NCBI GenBank assembly: GCA_003477405.1
Contig: QUDE01000007.1
Location: 62,001-126,000, forward strand
Source: Ruminococcaceae bacterium AM07-15
GTDB taxonomy: Bacteria > Bacillota > Clostridia > Oscillospirales > Butyricicoccaceae
DNA length: 64,000 nucleotides
Reading direction: 5' to 3'
The notes under the pieces were generated by a model. That model had not been told where the DNA came from. It saw only the letters and a program-made list of their open reading frames with translations, and made no database searches. Positions 59,888-64,000 of this stretch are shown piece after piece. A program made the position numbers and the translations under genes. The number at the start of each line of letters is the position of its first letter. Position 1 is the stretch's first letter.

Positions 59888-60646
59888 TTATTTCGCAGTG
59901 GTCAGAGTCACATCATAGAGGATGCACCCATTGCCTTTGCCGTTGTTTTTCGCCTTAATTCTGAGGAAATTACAGCCCTGGAGGTTGACATCCACATCGA
60001 TGGCGGCATCGCCTGCTTTGGCGGAATATTCCTTGATCAGGGTCTCTTCCCCGTACTGGTCCACATTGTAAAACTGGAGAGTGGACTGGCCTTCGTTTCC
60101 CAAATCATTGAAGGGGATGATGAACTTGCCGCAGATGCTGTCATATCCGGAGTCCAATTTGTAAGTGAGGTCGTTCTCCCGATAGTTCAGTGTTCCATTG
60201 GGGAAGGTGATTTTGTTGAAAGGCGAATAAGTCTCCCCCAGCACGGTGAACTGGGCGTCTTTCCCGGTGCTCACATAGTAATTCCAGATTTTATAAGGCT
60301 CCACCTCATCAATGGGCACGCTCTTGACGCCGGCATCGGGACGCTGGCCGATATACACCGTCTGGCTCTCCTGATCCCAGGCCACTTCTTTGTCGGTGAG
60401 CATACCGGTGAGGGCACGCACCGGCAGATAGGTGGTGCCGTCATAGATCATCGGCTCCACCACATTGCCATTCACATCGGTGGGCTTTTTCAGGTTGCCG
60501 TCCACATAGATCTTGATGCCGCCCATGGCCACTTTGATCTCCTTCATGGTGGCGGCGGAAGAGGGCAGAATGGTGCCCAGGGTCAGAACGGTGACCAGTG
60601 TGCCTGCGGCAAAGCCTTTCAGGGTTCCTTTTTCAAACTTCATCAT
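59888..60646 (-). CDS. Secreted stalk-domain protein
   Basis: 252 residues. A signal peptide (residues about 1-31, TLVTVLTLGTILPSSAA), a copper-amine-oxidase N-like stalk domain (about 40-100; KIYVDGNLKKPTDVNG, TYLPVRALTGMLTDKEVAWD), then a C-terminal domain that looks like a small beta-sandwich (NPCBM/carbohydrate-binding-like; LNYRENDLTYKLDSGYDSI). Probably a cell-surface sugar-binding protein. The ATG has GGAGAAAG upstream. Third gene in the minus-strand surface operon. Confidence 0.82.
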   Translation of the reverse strand: MMKFEKGTLKGFAAGTLVTVLTLGTILPSSAATMKEIKVAMGGIKIYVDGNLKKPTDVNGNVVEPMIYDGTTYLPVRALTGMLTDKEVAWDQESQTVYIGQRPDAGVKSVPIDEVEPYKIWNYYVSTGKDAQFTVLGETYSPFNKITFPNGTLNYRENDLTYKLDSGYDSICGKFIIPFNDLGNEGQSTLQFYNVDQYGEETLIKEYSAKAGDAAIDVDVNLQGCNFLRIKAKNNGKGNGCILYDVTLTTAK

Positions 60647-60693
60647 AGATACTTTCTCCTTTTCTGTTTTCTTTTATCAGCAAACCCCGGGCA

Positions 60694-61353
60694 TCAGGCC
60701 TGGGTCTTTTGATACAGGCGGTAGCACAGCAGGATGCTCTGCTCCACGGTGCAGCTCTGCTTGGGGGCGATGTTGTTGCCGCCCACCCCTTTGAAGATGC
60801 CGTTGTGGGCCAGGATGCCCATGGCCTGGGTGGCCCAGGAGGAAACCTGACCGGCGTCCTGATACAGGCTCAGGTCTTCAAACTGCTCGATGTAATCGGT
60901 TTTGTTCTGATCCTGGATATAGAGAATGGCCCGCAGGAGCATGGTGGCGATCTGCTCCCGGTTGGTGGTCTGCTGGGGAGCAAAGGTGCCGTCCCCCATA
61001 CCGTTGACGATGCCCGCCTGATAGGCTTTGCGCACCACTTCGCTCTGGGTGTCGGTGAAGGTGTCCGCCGGGGCGGCCGGCAGGGTCTTGCCGGTGGCCT
61101 TTTCTGCCAGCGTCACCGCCAGGGCGGCAAACTGCTCCCGGGTGGCCGCCGCCTGATAGGAGGGATCTCCCGGCAGGGCGGGCACCAGCCCGGCGCCGGT
61201 GGCTTCTTTGATCTCTTCCACGGCCCAGTCGCTGGGGCTGTTTTCTGTGGGGATATAGGGCAGGTCATCCGGGTCCACCACTTCCCCCTTCAGGGCGAAA
61301 GCAGGCAGAATGCTGAGCACAAGGCACAGACACAGAGCAATGAGCTTTTTCAT
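60694..61353 (-). CDS. Secreted SLH-domain protein
   Basis: 219 residues with a clear signal peptide (MKKLIALCLCLVLSILPAFA) and three SLH repeats (SDWAVEEIKEATGAGLVPA, TDTQSEVVRKAYQAGIVNG, SSWATQAMGILAHNGIFKG). It would attach to the cell wall. AAAGGAG precedes the ATG. It lies 33 bp after the 484-residue protein gene and 47 bp before the stalk-domain gene. Confidence 0.87.
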   Translation of the reverse strand: MKKLIALCLCLVLSILPAFALKGEVVDPDDLPYIPTENSPSDWAVEEIKEATGAGLVPALPGDPSYQAAATREQFAALAVTLAEKATGKTLPAAPADTFTDTQSEVVRKAYQAGIVNGMGDGTFAPQQTTNREQIATMLLRAILYIQDQNKTDYIEQFEDLSLYQDAGQVSSWATQAMGILAHNGIFKGVGGNNIAPKQSCTVEQSILLCYRLYQKTQA

Positions 61354-61386
61354 AGTATTTTCTCCTTTTTGTATTATTTTATTCTT

Positions 61387-62841
61387 TTAAAACTGATTGG
61401 TGAAAGCAGACAACTTTTGATCCAGCTTGTGCCGGTAATCCAGAGTGGAAGCCGGAACGGCCAGATGAGTGACGCCGTTTTCGTCCATCTGGAAATCCCG
61501 CTGCACTTCATTATAATAGTGCAGCCCTTTGAAAAACTCGGTCAGCTCTTCAAATTCCTCTTTGGTTTCGGCCTGGGCCAGGATCACCCGGCTGTCGGCG
61601 ATATAATCCAGCTCCACCCAGCCTGCTTCCTTGTCCTCATCGGTCACATCCACGCCCCAGCCGCCGGGGATGGTGCCCACCGGAATGCGCAGGGTCTTCT
61701 GCTCTCCGGCCTGGGCGGAATAGTGGATGCTCATGATCCAGTCGTTGCCGGGGAGGAATTCCGTGTTGGAATCCACAAGACCGCTGATTTCCTTGTATTT
61801 GTCGTACCGGAGATAGAAGCAATCCCCTTCGTCCGGATTCTTGGTGTTGTTCACCACATCCACCAGCAAAAAGCCGTCGCCGTTTTCAATGGTATAGCCC
61901 TTGATCTTCACCTGGGACTGACCATAGGTGGTCTCCACTTCCGGCTTCTCTTCCGGTTTTTCCTCCGGCTCAGTGGTTCCTTCTCCCGGTTCCACCGGGC
62001 CGGTGGGCTCCTCCGGGGCCTGATAGCCGTCGGAATAGAGCACATCCACCAGACGGATACCATGGGAGTTATACACCGAAGTGAAAATCTCCTTGTACTG
62101 GGCATCGGTGGAGGCGGTTTGCCAGTCGGTGACCATTTCGCCCCTTTGGTTGATATAAGCATAGGTAAGGGTGCGGGTGTCCCGATCGTTGCCGGTATAC
62201 CGGTCCAACAGGCTGTCGGTGGCGGGGCTGTCTTTGAAGACGATGGCCTTGCCATCCACAAAACGGCCGGTGTAATACTGGCTATCATAGCGGATGGGGC
62301 TGACCTCCAAAGGCAGGGTGATGGCCACCACCCCTGCGGTGTCCACATAATACTGCTGCTTGTGAAATTCCCCATCCTGCCAGTAGTCGTTGACTGCGGC
62401 GGCCAGGCCATAGGCGTCGTCGGAGAAATCAAACATAAAATCAAAACGACCCTGGTTCAGATTTGCGAGGATGTGTTCATAGATACCGTAGATGGGCACT
62501 TTGTGGTTTTCATATGTCACATAGTCATATTCCCATCTGGATGAGCCGTTGCTGTCCTTTATGTAGTGTTCCACCAGCACCAGGCCCTGGTGGGGCAGAT
62601 TACAGCTTTCATAGGAGATGCCATACAGCACGCCGCCGTTGTTCAGCGGACCGACGCCCCAGGGAAAGTTTCCCTCATCCCAGAACTTCTGCATATAGGG
62701 CGCCCTGCGGTACCAGAGCTCTCCGCCCTTCATGGTGAGGTAATAATAATAGCTTCCCGATTTGTCGGCGGCCATGGCGGACAGGGCGGAAAGCACCGCC
62801 AGCCAAAGGGTCAAAAGAATGGTAATCAGCCTTTTTTTCAT
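61387..62841 (-). CDS. Large secreted protein, hypothetical
   Basis: 484 residues. A signal peptide (residues 1-24, ITILLTLWLAVLSALSAMA), an N-terminal ~250-residue domain rich in aromatic residues, a Glu/Pro linker (EEPTGPVEPGEGTTEPEEKP and on), and a C-terminal domain of about 190 residues. No family that I recognise; it appears to be a surface protein. The ATG at 62841 follows AAAGGAGG by 7 bp; the frame extension to 62922 spoils the signal peptide. First gene of the surface operon with the SLH and stalk-domain genes. Confidence 0.8.
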   Translation of the reverse strand: MKKRLITILLTLWLAVLSALSAMAADKSGSYYYYLTMKGGELWYRRAPYMQKFWDEGNFPWGVGPLNNGGVLYGISYESCNLPHQGLVLVEHYIKDSNGSSRWEYDYVTYENHKVPIYGIYEHILANLNQGRFDFMFDFSDDAYGLAAAVNDYWQDGEFHKQQYYVDTAGVVAITLPLEVSPIRYDSQYYTGRFVDGKAIVFKDSPATDSLLDRYTGNDRDTRTLTYAYINQRGEMVTDWQTASTDAQYKEIFTSVYNSHGIRLVDVLYSDGYQAPEEPTGPVEPGEGTTEPEEKPEEKPEVETTYGQSQVKIKGYTIENGDGFLLVDVVNNTKNPDEGDCFYLRYDKYKEISGLVDSNTEFLPGNDWIMSIHYSAQAGEQKTLRIPVGTIPGGWGVDVTDEDKEAGWVELDYIADSRVILAQAETKEEFEELTEFFKGLHYYNEVQRDFQMDENGVTHLAVPASTLDYRHKLDQKLSAFTNQF

Positions 62842-63207
62842 CTTTCTTCCTCCTTTTCTCTCTGCACGAAATAAAGAAATATTCCTGCTTTCAGAATGCC
62901 ATACAGACGGCGCATTTGTCAATGAAAACCAGAGTCAATTTCTCCGCCTTTCGCCCTGTAAGATTCCAGCGAAAGCCGCCGGGTTTTATTTTTTCTCAAA
63001 TTATTTTTTCTTTTTTATTTCTGCCAGGAGCCGGGAAAGAAAAAACCATACTTTCCCTTTTGCCAAACCCCTTGATTTCCAATGGGTTTGGCCTTTTTTC
63101 TCTGGAAAATACTATGCAGCCAGCTTATTGTTTGATTTGGGAATCTTTGATATAGTACGATTAACAGGAACCCCCTTTTCAGGGGAAGAAAGAAAGGTGG
63201 ATGCACT
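62842..63207. promoter_or_regulatory. Intergenic region with hairpin and SigA promoter
   Basis: Between divergent genes. GCCAAACCC..GGGTTTGGC with T's (63062-63098) is a terminator-like hairpin reading plus. TTGTTT (63128-63133), 17 bp, TATAGT (63151-63156) is the promoter of the gene at 63208. No gene seen in the AT-rich remainder. Confidence 0.6.
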
Positions 63208-63486
63208 ATGTTCGAAAATGTGGGAAAAACGCTGTTTCAAGTGGGCCAGGTGCTCTTCTGGCTATTTATCATCTGCGGCAGCCTGTTGTTCCTTTTCTAT
63301 GTCATCGAAGGTCTGGCGCTGATGGGGATCGTCATGCTGATCTGCGGCGTGCTCAGTTCTCTGCTCTTTGCGCTGCCCATCATGGGCTTTGGCAAGCTGG
63401 TGGAAGATGTGCACCAGATCCGTACCCGTCTGGCCGCTTCCTCCCGTCCCCAGACCGCTCCCCGGGACGAACTGCCCGAACTGTAA
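63208..63486 (+). CDS. Small two-helix membrane protein
   Basis: 92 residues with two hydrophobic helices (LFWLFIICGSLLFLFYVI and LMGIVMLICGVLSSLLFAL) and a soluble tail. The ATG at 63208 has AAAGGTGG about 6 bp upstream and its own promoter. It is 21 bp before the next gene and probably co-transcribed with it. Function unknown. Confidence 0.78.
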   Translation: MFENVGKTLFQVGQVLFWLFIICGSLLFLFYVIEGLALMGIVMLICGVLSSLLFALPIMGFGKLVEDVHQIRTRLAASSRPQTAPRDELPEL

Positions 63487-63507
63487 TGCCATCAGGAGGG
63501 ATGTACC

Positions 63508-64000
63508 ATGAGTGAACGCTATACCCGGCTGTTTACGCTTCCCGGTTCCCTGTATGCCCAAGGCTCCCCGCTGATCATTCTGGCCGGAGCTTTGCTGAAA
63601 GACAACCAGACGGGAAGAGTGCTGGCACAGCTGAAATTCAAAAATGTAGGCACAAAGTCCGTCAAGGCCGTGAAGGTCTCTGTCACTCCCCTGGACGCCG
63701 CCGGAATGGAAAACGGCCAGCCGGTGGAGCATCAGTATCTGGATCTTCACGCCGCCCGGGATGGGGAATTCGGCCAAAAGGAGCCGATTCCTTTTCCCGA
63801 TCCCACCACTCGGGCTTTCCACGGAGCCATCACCCAGGTGGTGTTTACCGACGGCAGCCTGTGGGGCCCGGCGGAAGGGGCCTGGGAGGTTTTGTCCCCC
63901 ACCCGCACGCTGGAAAGTGTGCTGCGGGATCAAGAGCTTTGCAAAGAATACCAGATCCAGTATGGCGCCAACTGCCGCCTCTTCCCCCGGGAAGAGGCCG
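63508..64000 (+). CDS. Hypothetical protein, 3'-truncated by window edge
   Basis: 164 codons visible, open to the last base. It starts at ATG 63508 with AGGAGGG 6 bp upstream. LYAQGSPLIILAGALLKDNQ, then AQLKFKNVGTKSVKAVKVSV and PFPDPTTRAFHGAITQVVF suggest an Ig-like beta-sandwich of the kind found with zinc-ribbon membrane proteins in clostridia. The rest lies outside the window, so no function is proposed. Confidence 0.72.
   Translation, partial: MSERYTRLFTLPGSLYAQGSPLIILAGALLKDNQTGRVLAQLKFKNVGTKSVKAVKVSVTPLDAAGMENGQPVEHQYLDLHAARDGEFGQKEPIPFPDPTTRAFHGAITQVVFTDGSLWGPAEGAWEVLSPTRTLESVLRDQELCKEYQIQYGANCRLFPREEA

Overview
The window comes from a spore-forming Gram-positive anaerobe of the class Clostridia, most likely an Oscillospiraceae-type gut bacterium. 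This rests on the gene order rpoB-rpoC-L7Ae-rpsL-rpsG-fusA-tuf, a spoIIID gene, GGAGG ribosome-binding sites, and GC-rich core genes that contrast with an AT-rich insert. The taxonomic placement is an inference from gene content.

Region 1 (1-4900) is host DNA. It holds a partial class III aminotransferase, a GntR/UTRA regulator, a secreted leucine-rich-repeat/stalk-domain protein, a DJ-1/PfpI protein, a P-loop kinase-like protein and the 5' half of the sporulation regulator gene spoIIID.

Region 2 (4872-29651) is a 24,775-bp integrated element that splits spoIIID. The 5' half of spoIIID (4762-4875) and the 3' half (29648-29791) meet at a 5-bp direct repeat, ACATA. Removing the DNA between the two repeats restores an in-frame 84-residue SpoIIID. 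The right end carries a large serine recombinase whose stop codon overlaps the junction. The layout is that of the Bacillus and C. difficile skin elements in sigK, but the target is spoIIID. The element is a mobilizable element (MobC, relaxase, candidate oriT, RepA-like ATPase) and not a phage. Its cargo, left to right, is: a three-gene operon (PLD-SNF2 helicase, ParB-like protein, RNAP-alphaCTD/sigma4-like protein) that looks like a defence system; a small membrane protein; a gene-poor AT-rich stretch; a membrane-anchored Ser/Thr kinase with two TPR/MORN-like membrane proteins; and a large unknown protein and a CHAP/ricin/peptidoglycan-binding hydrolase between two decayed IS256-family transposase copies.

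Region 3 (29800-38740) is host DNA again. It has a dpp/opp-type ABC peptide transporter operon (minus strand), a divergent RpiR-family regulator with a perfect inverted-repeat candidate operator in between, and a second solute-binding lipoprotein.

Region 4 (39000-51400, minus strand) is the essential transcription/translation block: tuf, fusA, rpsG, rpsL, an L7Ae-like protein, rpoC and rpoB with a strong promoter.

Region 5 (51475-64000) holds small membrane proteins, a PadR regulator with its membrane partner, an XRE regulator, a sigma factor fused to a transmembrane segment and leucine-rich repeats, a MerR-like/LuxR regulator and a cell-surface cluster (SLH, stalk-domain and a large secreted protein). 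A structured ~235-bp repeat occurs twice (36844-37078 and 57520-57750), each time bracketed by two copies of the local terminator hairpin. No rRNA, tRNA or CRISPR array was seen.
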